Assembly (NCBI GenBank): GCA_036499165.1
Contig: DASYEE010000209.1
Location: forward strand, 1-64,000
DNA length: 64,000 nucleotides
Origin: Galbitalea sp036499165
GTDB lineage: Bacteria > Actinomycetota > Actinomycetes > Actinomycetales > Microbacteriaceae
Direction: 5' to 3'
Positions 25,177 through 33,070 of the stretch are shown one piece after another. How positions within the stretch are numbered: the stretch's first letter is position 1; the number at the start of each line of letters is the position of its first letter. Position numbers and translations under genes: made by a program. Under the pieces are notes generated by a model. The model saw nothing but the letters and a program-made list of their open reading frames with translations. It made no database searches and was not told where the DNA came from.

Positions 25177-26023
25177 GGCGTGCCCTCCTCGCTCGCACCG
25201 GCAGCGCGATTCCGGAAAGCAGGTATGCGACGAACACGACCGCAACGATGCAGAAACTCACGGGCCAACTGTGCCCTCCGCCAAACCAGCGATAGCTGTC
25301 GTAGGAGACCAGGATGCCGAGCCAGGTCGAGGCTATCCCGATCGCCATCGCGATGATGGCGGCAATGCCGACCCGCCTGGTGAGCCGCAGCGCGGCGGCG
25401 GCTGGCCCGATGAGCAGCGCGGTCGACAGCACCGCCCCGATGGTCAGCGCAGACAGCTCGACCGCGAGCGCGAGCGCGACGAGAAACAGGATGCCCGTCA
25501 TCCGCACCGGAATGTGGCGAACGGCGGCCAGATCCTGCGAGAGCGAGTCCACGAGCATCCAGCGATAGAAGACAACGACGATCAGACTGGCGATGATGCT
25601 CAGCACGAGAACGAGCGGCACAATGGTCGGGTCGATCACGAACAGCGAGCCGAAGAGCACCGAGATCGCCGCGTTGCTCGCGTTCTTGACGGTGGTGTCC
25701 CAATAGAGGAACAGCGCGGTGAATCCGAGGCCGAGGCCGAAGACGATTCCGGTCGCGACATCCCTGCCCTGCACGCGCTTGATGCCGATCAGTTCCATGA
25801 GGGCGGCGGCGAGGATGCCGGCTCCGACGAATCCCCAGAGCTGGCTGATCCCGAGGAGGAAGGCCGCTGACCCGCCGACCGCGCCGAGGTCAGCGAGCGC
25901 GTGGCCCGCGAATGATTGGCGGCGCAGCACTGTGAAGACGCCCACGAGCCCCGATACCGCCGCAACAAGCGCGCCGACGATGAGCGCCGTCTGCACGGGC
26001 TGGCTGGCGAAGAACCCGCTCAT
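25166..26023 (-). CDS. znuB: Zinc ABC transporter permease ZnuB
   Basis: 285 residues with about eight hydrophobic helices. Family patterns are LRRQSFAGHALADLGAVGG near residue 35 and the late AVLSTALLIGPAAAALRL, matching ABC-3 metal permeases. The start overlaps the znuC stop by 4 bases (ATGA). It is clearly different in sequence from the following permease, so the pair is not a recent duplication. Confidence 0.9.
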   Translation of the reverse strand: MSGFFASQPVQTALIVGALVAAVSGLVGVFTVLRRQSFAGHALADLGAVGGSAAFLLGISQLWGFVGAGILAAALMELIGIKRVQGRDVATGIVFGLGLGFTALFLYWDTTVKNASNAAISVLFGSLFVIDPTIVPLVLVLSIIASLIVVVFYRWMLVDSLSQDLAAVRHIPVRMTGILFLVALALAVELSALTIGAVLSTALLIGPAAAALRLTRRVGIAAIIAMAIGIASTWLGILVSYDSYRWFGGGHSWPVSFCIVAVVFVAYLLSGIALPVRARRARLVL

Positions 26024-26883
26024 TCCCGCGGCCCGTGCGGGTCTTCGTAGCCGTGCGGGTCTTCGTGCCCGTGCGAGTCATCCGGGCCGGCGACGACGAG
26101 AACCCGTCCATCCACGCGAAGCACATCGACGCGTCGCCCGTAGAGCGAGGTCAGCACCTCAGATTGCACGACCTCCTCGCTCGTCCCGCTCACGGCGTGG
26201 CCGCCCTCGAGGTAGACGATGCGATCCATGTACGGCAGGAGGGGGTTGAGGTCATGGGCAGACAGCAGCACGGCGACGCCGAGCTCGCGGGTCACGCGGG
26301 CGAGCAGCTCGACGATCTCGGACGAGCTGCGGATGTCGAGGTTGGCGAGCGGCTCGTCGAGCAGCAACAGGCGTGGCCGGCTGATCAGCGCGTGCGCGAT
26401 CAGGACCCGCTGTTGCTGGCCGCCGGAGAGGAGCCCGATACGCGAATCCGCGAAGGATGTCGCATCCACCGCCGTCAGCATCTCGTCGACAAGCGCGCGG
26501 CGCTTCGCCGACGGCAGCGGAATCCCCAGCTTCTGCCCGTCGAGGCCGAGCGCGACGACATCCCGCGCACGCAGCGGCAGGTCGGCATCGAGCGCGACCT
26601 TCTGCGGCAGGTATCCGATGACCTCGCCGCCTCGCCCGGGCTTGCGGCCGCCGACGAGGATCCTGCCATCCGTCGGCTTCTGCAGCCCGAGAACCACGCG
26701 CAACAGAGTCGTCTTGCCCGCACCGTTCGAGCCGATCAGGCCGATGAACTCGCCTGGCCGCACGTCGAATGAGACGTCGTGCAGGATCCGCCGGCCAGAC
26801 AGCCAAACGCCGAGACCCCCGGCCTCGAGCACGGGAGCTTCGAGAGCGGGGGAGTCGGTTGAGGCTATGGAAGCCGCTGTCAC
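26020..26883 (-). CDS. znuC: Zinc ABC transporter ATPase ZnuC with His-rich tail
   Basis: 287 residues from the GTG at 26883 that overlaps the znuA stop (GTGA). Walker A is IGSNGAGKTTL (near residue 48), the signature is LLSGGQQQRVLIAHAL, and Walker B is LLLLDEPLANLD. The last 20 residues are an unusual His-rich repeat (HGHEDPHGYEDPHG), probably metal-binding. Together with ZnuA and the two permeases it powers high-affinity zinc uptake. Confidence 0.92.
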   Translation of the reverse strand: MTAASIASTDSPALEAPVLEAGGLGVWLSGRRILHDVSFDVRPGEFIGLIGSNGAGKTTLLRVVLGLQKPTDGRILVGGRKPGRGGEVIGYLPQKVALDADLPLRARDVVALGLDGQKLGIPLPSAKRRALVDEMLTAVDATSFADSRIGLLSGGQQQRVLIAHALISRPRLLLLDEPLANLDIRSSSEIVELLARVTRELGVAVLLSAHDLNPLLPYMDRIVYLEGGHAVSGTSEEVVQSEVLTSLYGRRVDVLRVDGRVLVVAGPDDSHGHEDPHGYEDPHGPRE

Positions 26884-27803
26884 AGTTTTGCCGTCGACGT
26901 TCCGGATTCGACGGCCTTCGTCAGCGCGGCGAGCTCGGCCTTCATCCACGTCTGGTAGGTGAAGCCGTCGGTCGGCATGGTCTCGTAGACGCCGACCACG
27001 GGGATTCCGTTGGCCTTCGCGAGCTTCAGGTAGTTGGAGGTGATGGCATCGGTCACCTGCTGATTGTAGAGAAAGACCTTCACCTGCTTGCCTGTGAAGA
27101 GTGATTCCTGGACGGCAACATCCTGCGGCGCGGGGTCTGTGTCGTTCATGATTGCCGCCTGCAGAGCCCACGGCGTCTTGTTGTCAGCGCCTGCGGCCTC
27201 GAGCATGTAGTCGGCGACGGGCTCGGTGGTCGCGACCGCGACATCCGGATGCGCCGCCTTGAAGGCCGCGATCGCGTCGGTGACGCCCGACATGGATGCG
27301 TCGAACTTCGCCAGGTTGGCCGCGAAGTACGCCTTATGGCTCGGCTGCAGTGTGGTCAGCGCCGCCGCGATGCTCTTAGCAACTGCTGGCATCGTCTTCG
27401 GGTCGTACCAGAGGTGCGGGTTCGGCGCGCTGTCCGGCAGGCCCAGCACCTTCTGGGCCGTGATCACGACCCGGCCGTCACTCGGGGATGCCGCTTCGAT
27501 CTTTGACATGAAGCTGTCGTAGCCGAGGCCGTTCTGCACAATCAGGCCGGCCGAGCTGATGGTTCCGGCGATCTGCGCGCTCGCCTCGAACGTGTGCGGG
27601 TCGGTGTTGGGGTTGCTCATCACGGAGGATGCCGCGACATACTTGCCGCCGATCTGCGAGATGACACTGGTGTACTGGTTCTCGGCGCCGACGGCGACGA
27701 TGCGACCCTTCGGGTCTGCGGCGGCAGATGACGAGCATCCCGCCAGGATGGTGGATAGTGCGAGCAGGGAAGCGGCTGCTGCGAGCGCGGTGCGGAACTT
27801 CAC
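26880..27803 (-). CDS. znuA: Zinc ABC transporter substrate-binding lipoprotein ZnuA
   Basis: 307 residues starting with GTG. A lipoprotein signal peptide ends in the lipobox LAGC (near residue 22). The cluster A-I fold for metals is shown by NTDPHTFEAS (metal His near 70) and PNPHLWYDPKTMP (near 135), plus a later TTEPVADYMLEAAG. There is no long His-rich loop. It is the first gene of znuA-znuC-znuB-znuB2-zur and lies 29 bases downstream of the Zur box. Confidence 0.92.
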   Translation of the reverse strand: MKFRTALAAAASLLALSTILAGCSSSAAADPKGRIVAVGAENQYTSVISQIGGKYVAASSVMSNPNTDPHTFEASAQIAGTISSAGLIVQNGLGYDSFMSKIEAASPSDGRVVITAQKVLGLPDSAPNPHLWYDPKTMPAVAKSIAAALTTLQPSHKAYFAANLAKFDASMSGVTDAIAAFKAAHPDVAVATTEPVADYMLEAAGADNKTPWALQAAIMNDTDPAPQDVAVQESLFTGKQVKVFLYNQQVTDAITSNYLKLAKANGIPVVGVYETMPTDGFTYQTWMKAELAALTKAVESGTSTAKL

Positions 27804-27832
27804 GGTGGTCCGTTTCTAACTAGCTGTGCTAG

Positions 27833-27847
27833 TGATAATCATTATCA
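27833..27847. promoter_or_regulatory. Zur box upstream of znuA
   Basis: Perfect 7-1-7 palindrome TGATAATCATTATCA, matching the known actinobacterial Zur consensus of this form. It lies 30 bases upstream of the znuA start and overlaps a TTGATA that could be the leftward -35 element, so zinc-loaded Zur would block transcription. A small dyad CTAGC/GCTAG lies between it and the gene. Confidence 0.85.
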
Positions 27848-27915
27848 ACAAGACCCATGCTGCCACGCCGACCCCGCCCGCGCAAATCGGGCACTCCTGG
27901 CCTCTCGCTCGCGTC

Positions 27916-27992
27916 GCAAAGTCGGTAATCCGACGCGCCCGCCGCGTGTCCGTCGCCATCCCGTCGGCGTGTCGCGTGAAGTTCCGACTTTG
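27916..27992. repeat. Palindromic element, family 2, copy B
   Basis: Arms GCAAAGTCGG (27916-27925) and CCGACTTTG (27984-27992) are in the same orientation as copy A and also carry GAAGTTCCGACTTTG on the right side. It starts 17 bases beyond the stop of the E2 gene and so separates that operon from the zinc operon. Confidence 0.75.
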
Positions 27993-28008
27993 GGGCCCGG
28001 AAGTGCGC

Positions 28009-29352
28009 TCAGTCGAGCAGGAGAGCCGGCTCCTCGATGATGCTCGCGACATCCGCGACGAAGCGGCTGACGACATCCCCATCGACCACGCGATGATCGA
28101 AGCTGCCGGCCACCGTCGTGACGAAACGCGGACGCACCTCGCCGTCGACGATCCAGGGCTTCTGCTTGATCGTGCCCATCGCGAGAATTGCGACTTCGCC
28201 GGGGTTCAGGATCGGCGTCGCCGTGTCCATGCCGAACGACCCGACGTTGGTGATCGTGATCGTGCCATCCGCCATGTCAGAAGGCTGAGCCTTGCCGTCG
28301 CGCGCCGTGATCGTAAGCTGTTCAAGCGACTTCGCGAGTTCGAGCAGCGTCAGCTCCTGCGCATCCTTGATGTTGGGCACCAGCAGTCCGCGCGGGGTCG
28401 CGGCAGCGATGCCGAGATTCACGTAGTGGTGCACCGTGATCTCTTTGTCAGACCACGACGAGTTGACGGTGGGGTTGCGGCGCACGGCCCAGATCACGGC
28501 CTTCGCCACGATGAGCAGCGGCGAGACCCGGATGCCCGCGAAGTCCGTCGACTCGCGCAGGCGCTTCACGAACTCCATGGTGCGGGTCGCATCGACATCG
28601 ACGAAAACGCTGACGTGCGGCGCGGTAAACGCGCTCGACACCATCGCGGTCGCGATCGCCTTCCGCACGCCCTTGACCGGGATCTTCTCTTCGCGCTCGT
28701 CTGACCACGCGGGCGTCTCGATGTTGCGGAAGACGCTGGCCTGCTTGGCCTGGCGGACCACGTCATCCCGGGTGATCTCACCGACAAGCCCGGTCGCAAC
28801 GACCTCGGCCAGGTCGACGCCGAGGTCTTTGGCGAGCTTGCGGATCGGCGGCTTCGCAATGATCGAGGATGCCGCTGCCGCGGGAACAGACGCCGGTCGC
28901 GGCGCCGCGGCCGGACCAGGCACTGCGGCCGATGTTTCAGCGGATGAGTCTGCCCTGCGCCTGCGGGTCGCGGCATGCCCGCGACTCCCGTACCCGACGA
29001 GGGTTGCCGGAGCCTTCTCGTCTGCAGTTTCGTGCGTGATGCTGCTGGCGGTATCGACGGCGACGGAGTCCGACGGATCCGGCGCTGCCGCGGCGGCAGG
29101 GAGCACAGGCGCACCCTCGCCAACGGTGATGATCGGGGTACCGACATCCACCGTCTGTCCCTCCTCGACGAGGAGCGCGGAGACGGTGCCCGCGAAAGGC
29201 GACGGCAGCTCGACCAGCGATTTCGCGGTCTCGATCTCGACGAGGACCTGGTTGACCTCGACGGTGTCGCCCGCCTTGACCTTCCAGGTGACGATCTCGG
29301 CCTCGGTCAAGCCCTCGCCAACGTCGGGGAGCAGAAACTCTGAATCAGCCAT
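28009..29352 (-). CDS. bkdC: 2-oxoacid dehydrogenase E2 (dihydrolipoamide acyltransferase)
   Basis: 447 residues. One lipoyl domain is at the N-terminus, with the lipoylated Lys in EIETAKSLVELP (near residue 43). An Ala/Pro-rich linker, a peripheral subunit-binding domain (PPIRKLAKDLGVDLAEV, near 175) and the catalytic acyltransferase domain with C-terminal SFDHRVVDGD follow. It transfers acyl groups to CoA in the branched-chain or pyruvate dehydrogenase complex. It is the last gene after the two E1 genes; names such as pdhC are also used. Confidence 0.9.
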   Translation of the reverse strand: MADSEFLLPDVGEGLTEAEIVTWKVKAGDTVEVNQVLVEIETAKSLVELPSPFAGTVSALLVEEGQTVDVGTPIITVGEGAPVLPAAAAAPDPSDSVAVDTASSITHETADEKAPATLVGYGSRGHAATRRRRADSSAETSAAVPGPAAAPRPASVPAAAASSIIAKPPIRKLAKDLGVDLAEVVATGLVGEITRDDVVRQAKQASVFRNIETPAWSDEREEKIPVKGVRKAIATAMVSSAFTAPHVSVFVDVDATRTMEFVKRLRESTDFAGIRVSPLLIVAKAVIWAVRRNPTVNSSWSDKEITVHHYVNLGIAAATPRGLLVPNIKDAQELTLLELAKSLEQLTITARDGKAQPSDMADGTITITNVGSFGMDTATPILNPGEVAILAMGTIKQKPWIVDGEVRPRFVTTVAGSFDHRVVDGDVVSRFVADVASIIEEPALLLD

Positions 29353-29364
29353 GGTTGTGTCTCC

Positions 29365-30348
29365 CTAGTACGCCAGAGCGCGGTCGACGGCCTCGAGCAC
29401 GCGGTCGGCGTCGGGCAGGTATGTGGTTTCGAGTTTCGCCGGAGGGAACGGGACGTCGAACCCGGCGACCCGCAGCACGGGAGACTCCAGCGAGTAGAAC
29501 GCGCGCTCGGTGACGGTCGCCGCGATTTCTGAGCCGACGCTCACGAAACCGGGGGCCTCCTGCGCGATGACTAGCCTGCCCGTCTTGCGCACCGATTCGA
29601 CGATCGGACCGTAGTCGATGGGGGACAGCGAGCGCAGGTCGACGACCTCGACGCTGGTGCCCTCCTCGGCGGCGAGTTCCGCGGCCTGTAACAGCACTGA
29701 CACCATCGGGCCATAGCCGAGCAGCGTGACCTCGGTGCCCTCACGCACGACGCGGGTGGCGTGGAGCGTCGCGCCGGCGTCATCCAGGTCGACTTCGCCC
29801 TTCGGCCAGTACCGGCTCTTGGGCTCGAGGAACACGACCGGATCATCAGACTTGATTGCGTCCTGGATCATCCAGTAGGCGTCGTGCGGGTTCGACGGGC
29901 TGACAACGCGTAAGCCCGCCGTGTGAGCGAAGTACGCCTCAGGGCTCTCCTGGTGGTGCTCGACGGCGCCGATGTGGCCGCCGAACGGGATCCTGATGAC
30001 GACCGGCATCGAGAGCTGGCCCTCGTGGCGGTTGGTCATCTTGGCGAGTTGTGAGGTGATCTGATCGAAGGCCGGGTACACGAAGCCGTCGAACTGGATC
30101 TCGCACACGGGGCGGTAGCCGCGCATCGCGAGACCGATCGCGGTGCCGACAATGCCGGACTCCGCGAGCGGGGTATCCATCACCCGACGATCGCCGAACT
30201 CTGCCTGCAGCCCCTCGGTGATGCGGAAGACGCCACCGAGCGGCCCGATGTCCTCCCCCATCAAGAGCACCTTCGGGTCATCCTGCATTGCTTTGCGGAG
30301 GCCGGCGTTCAGCGCCTTGGCCATGGGCATGGATTGCACGTCGCTCAT
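29365..30348 (-). CDS. bkdB: 2-oxoacid dehydrogenase E1 beta subunit
   Basis: 327 residues from the ATG at 30348 that overlaps the E1 alpha stop by 4 bases. Typical transketolase pyrimidine-binding start (LMGEDIGPLGGVFRITEGL) and TPLAESGIVGTAIGLAMRG, then the C-terminal transketolase domain with VVDLRSLSPIDYGPI. It forms the alpha2-beta2 thiamine-diphosphate decarboxylase with the upstream gene. It is more like branched-chain or acetoin-type E1 than the homodimeric AceE. Confidence 0.9.
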   Translation of the reverse strand: MSDVQSMPMAKALNAGLRKAMQDDPKVLLMGEDIGPLGGVFRITEGLQAEFGDRRVMDTPLAESGIVGTAIGLAMRGYRPVCEIQFDGFVYPAFDQITSQLAKMTNRHEGQLSMPVVIRIPFGGHIGAVEHHQESPEAYFAHTAGLRVVSPSNPHDAYWMIQDAIKSDDPVVFLEPKSRYWPKGEVDLDDAGATLHATRVVREGTEVTLLGYGPMVSVLLQAAELAAEEGTSVEVVDLRSLSPIDYGPIVESVRKTGRLVIAQEAPGFVSVGSEIAATVTERAFYSLESPVLRVAGFDVPFPPAKLETTYLPDADRVLEAVDRALAY

Positions 30349-31469
30349 TCTGCGGCCTCGCCCTCGCCGAACGACGCCTCGTAGCCCGCGAGCCACGCCT
30401 GCTGCTCGTCGACCAGGGGGTGCGGTTCGGAGTAGACGAAGTCGAACATCTTCGAGACGGGCGGGTTTTCGAGCGCGAGAGTGCGATGACGGATGTCGGA
30501 GGCGAAGTCGGCCGCCTCGACTGCGAGTTCCGCAAAGAACGCGTCGCCCTCTCCCCGTCCGCGCAGGTAGGTCTCGAATCGCGCGATCGGATCGAGTGCG
30601 GCCCAGTGCGCCGTTTCGGCATCCGTGCGGTACTTGGTCGGGTCATCGCTCGAGGTGTGCGCACCGATCCTGTAGGTGAGCGCCTCAATGTAGCGCGGGC
30701 CGAGGCCGCTGCGAGCCTCGTCGAGATACTTGCGCGTTGCGGCGTAGCTTGCGAGCACATCGTTGCCGTCGATCTGCAGGCCGGGGATGCCGAAACCGCC
30801 CGCGCGCAGGTAGAGCGGGGTGCGCGACTGCCGTGACACCGGAACCGAGATGGCCCACTGGTTGTTCTGCAGGAAGAACAGTTCGGGCGCCTGGTAGCTC
30901 GCGGCGAAGACCATCGCCTCGCTCACGTCGCCCTGGCTGGTCGCTCCGTCGCCGAAGTACACGACGACGGCCTGGTCGGATTCCGGGTCGCCGGTGGCCG
31001 TGGCCCCGTCGAGTTGCAGGCCCATGGCGTAACCGGTCGCGTGCAGCGTCTGCGAGCCGAGGACCAGCGTGTAGATGTGAAAGTTGCCGTGCTCCGAGGA
31101 GTCCCAGCCGCCGTGGGTCAGCCCACGCAGCATCCGGATGATGTCGAGTGCGTCGACCCCGCGAATCATCGCAACGGAGTGCTCGCGATACGACGGGAAG
31201 ATGTGGTCCTGTGCGCGGGTCGCGAAGCCCGAGCCCACCTGTGCGGCCTCCTGGCCGATGCTCGGAACCCACAGGCCCATCTGCCCCTGGCGCTGCAGGT
31301 TGGTCGCCTCCATGTCGAACGCGCGAGTGACGACCATGACCCGGTGGAATTCACGGAGCTGGGCGTCATCCAGCGCTTCGATATAGGGAAGGTATTCGGC
31401 GGCCGAGTCACTTTCGACGATGGAGCCTGCCGGCGAAAGCAGTTGCAGCGTCGCCTCTGTGTAAGACAT
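30345..31469 (-). CDS. bkdA: 2-oxoacid dehydrogenase E1 alpha subunit
   Basis: 374 residues from the ATG at 31469 (MSYTEAT); a TTG at 31478 is an alternative. The thiamine-diphosphate motif is GDGATSQGDVSEAMVFA followed by NNQWAISVP. The phosphorylation-loop region HTSSDDPTKYR resembles branched-chain E1 alpha, which supports a branched-chain 2-oxoacid substrate over pyruvate. It is the first gene of the E1alpha-E1beta-E2 operon; E3 is not in the window. Confidence 0.88.
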   Translation of the reverse strand: MSYTEATLQLLSPAGSIVESDSAAEYLPYIEALDDAQLREFHRVMVVTRAFDMEATNLQRQGQMGLWVPSIGQEAAQVGSGFATRAQDHIFPSYREHSVAMIRGVDALDIIRMLRGLTHGGWDSSEHGNFHIYTLVLGSQTLHATGYAMGLQLDGATATGDPESDQAVVVYFGDGATSQGDVSEAMVFAASYQAPELFFLQNNQWAISVPVSRQSRTPLYLRAGGFGIPGLQIDGNDVLASYAATRKYLDEARSGLGPRYIEALTYRIGAHTSSDDPTKYRTDAETAHWAALDPIARFETYLRGRGEGDAFFAELAVEAADFASDIRHRTLALENPPVSKMFDFVYSEPHPLVDEQQAWLAGYEASFGEGEAAE

Positions 31470-31492
31470 GAATCCCAATCTAACGCGGGGTA

Positions 31493-32566
31493 TCAGGGCG
31501 CCGTTCGGAGGTTTCGCATAACCTCCGCGGCCGCTCTTAGGAGTTTGTCCACAGACCCGGCCTCGCCAATGGTCACCCGGAGACCCTCTCCGAGGGGCCT
31601 GACGATGACGCCATGGTCGGCGAAAACGTCGGCAGCAGCTGCCGTTACCGGCCCGGTCGGGAGCCAGACGAAGTTGCCGTGCGGACGCGGAACATCCCAG
31701 CCCTGGTCGATGAGCGATTGCCAGACCTGATCGCGGAGCACCGCGATTCGGTTGACCCGCTCGAGCAACTGGTCTTCGTTGTCGAGGGATGCGATCGCGG
31801 CAACCTGGGCGAACTCGATTACCGACAGGGGGATGGCGGCCGATCGCGCGGCATCCATGACGTATTCGGGCCCGACGGCGTACCCGATGCGGAGTCCCGC
31901 GAGGCCGTAGGCCTTCGAGAACGTGCGCAGGACCACGAGGTTCGGATACTTGCCGAGCAGCGGGATGCCGCGGACGGCAGACGGATCAGTCACGAACTCG
32001 ATGTACGCCTCGTCGAGGACGACGAGCACCGACTCCGGCACCCGCGCCATGAAACTGTCGAACTCGTCACGGGTGACTATGGTGCTCGTGGGGTTGTTGG
32101 GGGAGCAGACAATGACGACGCGGGTCTTCTCGGTGATCGCCGCCGCCATCGCGTCGAGGTCATGGCGATGGTCCGCCGTGTTGGGTACCGCGATGCTCGT
32201 GGCACCGGCGACCGTCACAAGCCCGGGATACGCCTCGAAGCTGCGCCAGCTGTAGACCACCTCGTCACCGGGCGCAGAAGCCGCAAGGATGAGCTGGGCG
32301 AGCACCGCAACCGAGCCCGCGCCGACCTGCACCTGGCCGACGGTCAGGCCGTGCCGCTCGGCGAGCCGTTCGCGCAGCGCCGTCGCGCTGGCCTCCGGGT
32401 AACGGTTGACGGATGCACCCGCAATCGCCAGCGAAACCGCGGGCAGCGGATCGAACGGATTTTCGTTGGATGACAGCTTGAAAGCGTCCGCCGCAGCAGG
32501 CTTGCCCTGGCGGTACGGGGCGAGCGCCTCGATGTCGGGGCGCAGTCGTACACGGTTCGTACTCAC
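31493..32566 (-). CDS. hisC: HisC/Pat-type aminotransferase
   Basis: 357 residues, fold-type I PLP enzyme. SSNENPFDPLP near residue 33, NNPTSTIV, DEAYIEF and the Schiff-base Lys in RTFSKAYGLAGLRIGYA are the HisC family signatures. Details such as GDEVVYSWRSFEAYP resemble the actinobacterial HisC2/Pat branch, which transaminates aromatic amino acids, so it may not be the histidine-pathway enzyme. GTG start with TAGGCT 6 bases upstream and no Shine-Dalgarno, a leaderless layout. Confidence 0.88.
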   Translation of the reverse strand: MSTNRVRLRPDIEALAPYRQGKPAAADAFKLSSNENPFDPLPAVSLAIAGASVNRYPEASATALRERLAERHGLTVGQVQVGAGSVAVLAQLILAASAPGDEVVYSWRSFEAYPGLVTVAGATSIAVPNTADHRHDLDAMAAAITEKTRVVIVCSPNNPTSTIVTRDEFDSFMARVPESVLVVLDEAYIEFVTDPSAVRGIPLLGKYPNLVVLRTFSKAYGLAGLRIGYAVGPEYVMDAARSAAIPLSVIEFAQVAAIASLDNEDQLLERVNRIAVLRDQVWQSLIDQGWDVPRPHGNFVWLPTGPVTAAAADVFADHGVIVRPLGEGLRVTIGEAGSVDKLLRAAAEVMRNLRTAP

Positions 32567-32668
32567 GCGACCAGCCTAGGCGGTGGGCCCTGAACGCAGC
32601 GCACAGGCCAGCAAACCACCGACCACCGCATCCTTTTCGCGCGCGCTGTGAACTGGCATAGTAGGGCC

Positions 32669-33067
32669 ATGAGCAGATTCTTCGTCCGCCTCCTGATCAA
32701 CGCAGTTGCCCTTTGGCTCACCACTCTCATCGTGGCCGGTGTGAGCGTGAAGCCGTATGCTCCCGGCGGAGCGATCCCGACGATCCTCACCTACCTGCTC
32801 GTCGCGCTCATCTTCGGAATCGTCAATGGAATCATCGGCAACCTGATCCGGATTGTGGCGTTCCCGCTCTATATCCTCACGCTCGGTCTCATTTCCCTGA
32901 TCGTGAACGCCCTCCTGCTGATTCTCGCGGCCTGGTTCTCTGGACTGTTCGGCTTCGGCCTGACGGTCGACAACTTCTGGGCGGGCTTCTGGGGTGCGAT
33001 CGTCCTCGGCGTGATCAGCTGGCTGATCGGCATCGTCGTGCGCCCGCTTTTCGGTCGTCGCAGGTAG
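32669..33067 (+). CDS. Phage holin family (DUF360-like) membrane protein
   Basis: 132 residues with four hydrophobic helices, starting MSRFFVRLLINAVALW and ending RPLFGRRR. The pattern GIVNGIIGNLIRIVAFPLYILTLG is typical of the YvlD/phage holin 4-2 family, which despite its name is common in bacteria and of unknown role. The ATG at 32669 lies 6 bases after CATAGT and has no Shine-Dalgarno, again a leaderless layout. It is divergent from hisC. Confidence 0.8.
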   Translation: MSRFFVRLLINAVALWLTTLIVAGVSVKPYAPGGAIPTILTYLLVALIFGIVNGIIGNLIRIVAFPLYILTLGLISLIVNALLLILAAWFSGLFGFGLTVDNFWAGFWGAIVLGVISWLIGIVVRPLFGRRR

Positions 33068-33070
33068 TCG

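Noticed and set aside
24278..25870. 530-codon rightward frame opposite the two zinc permeases
   Set aside because: No recognisable motif and biased composition; the permeases on the other strand fit the operon and the family.
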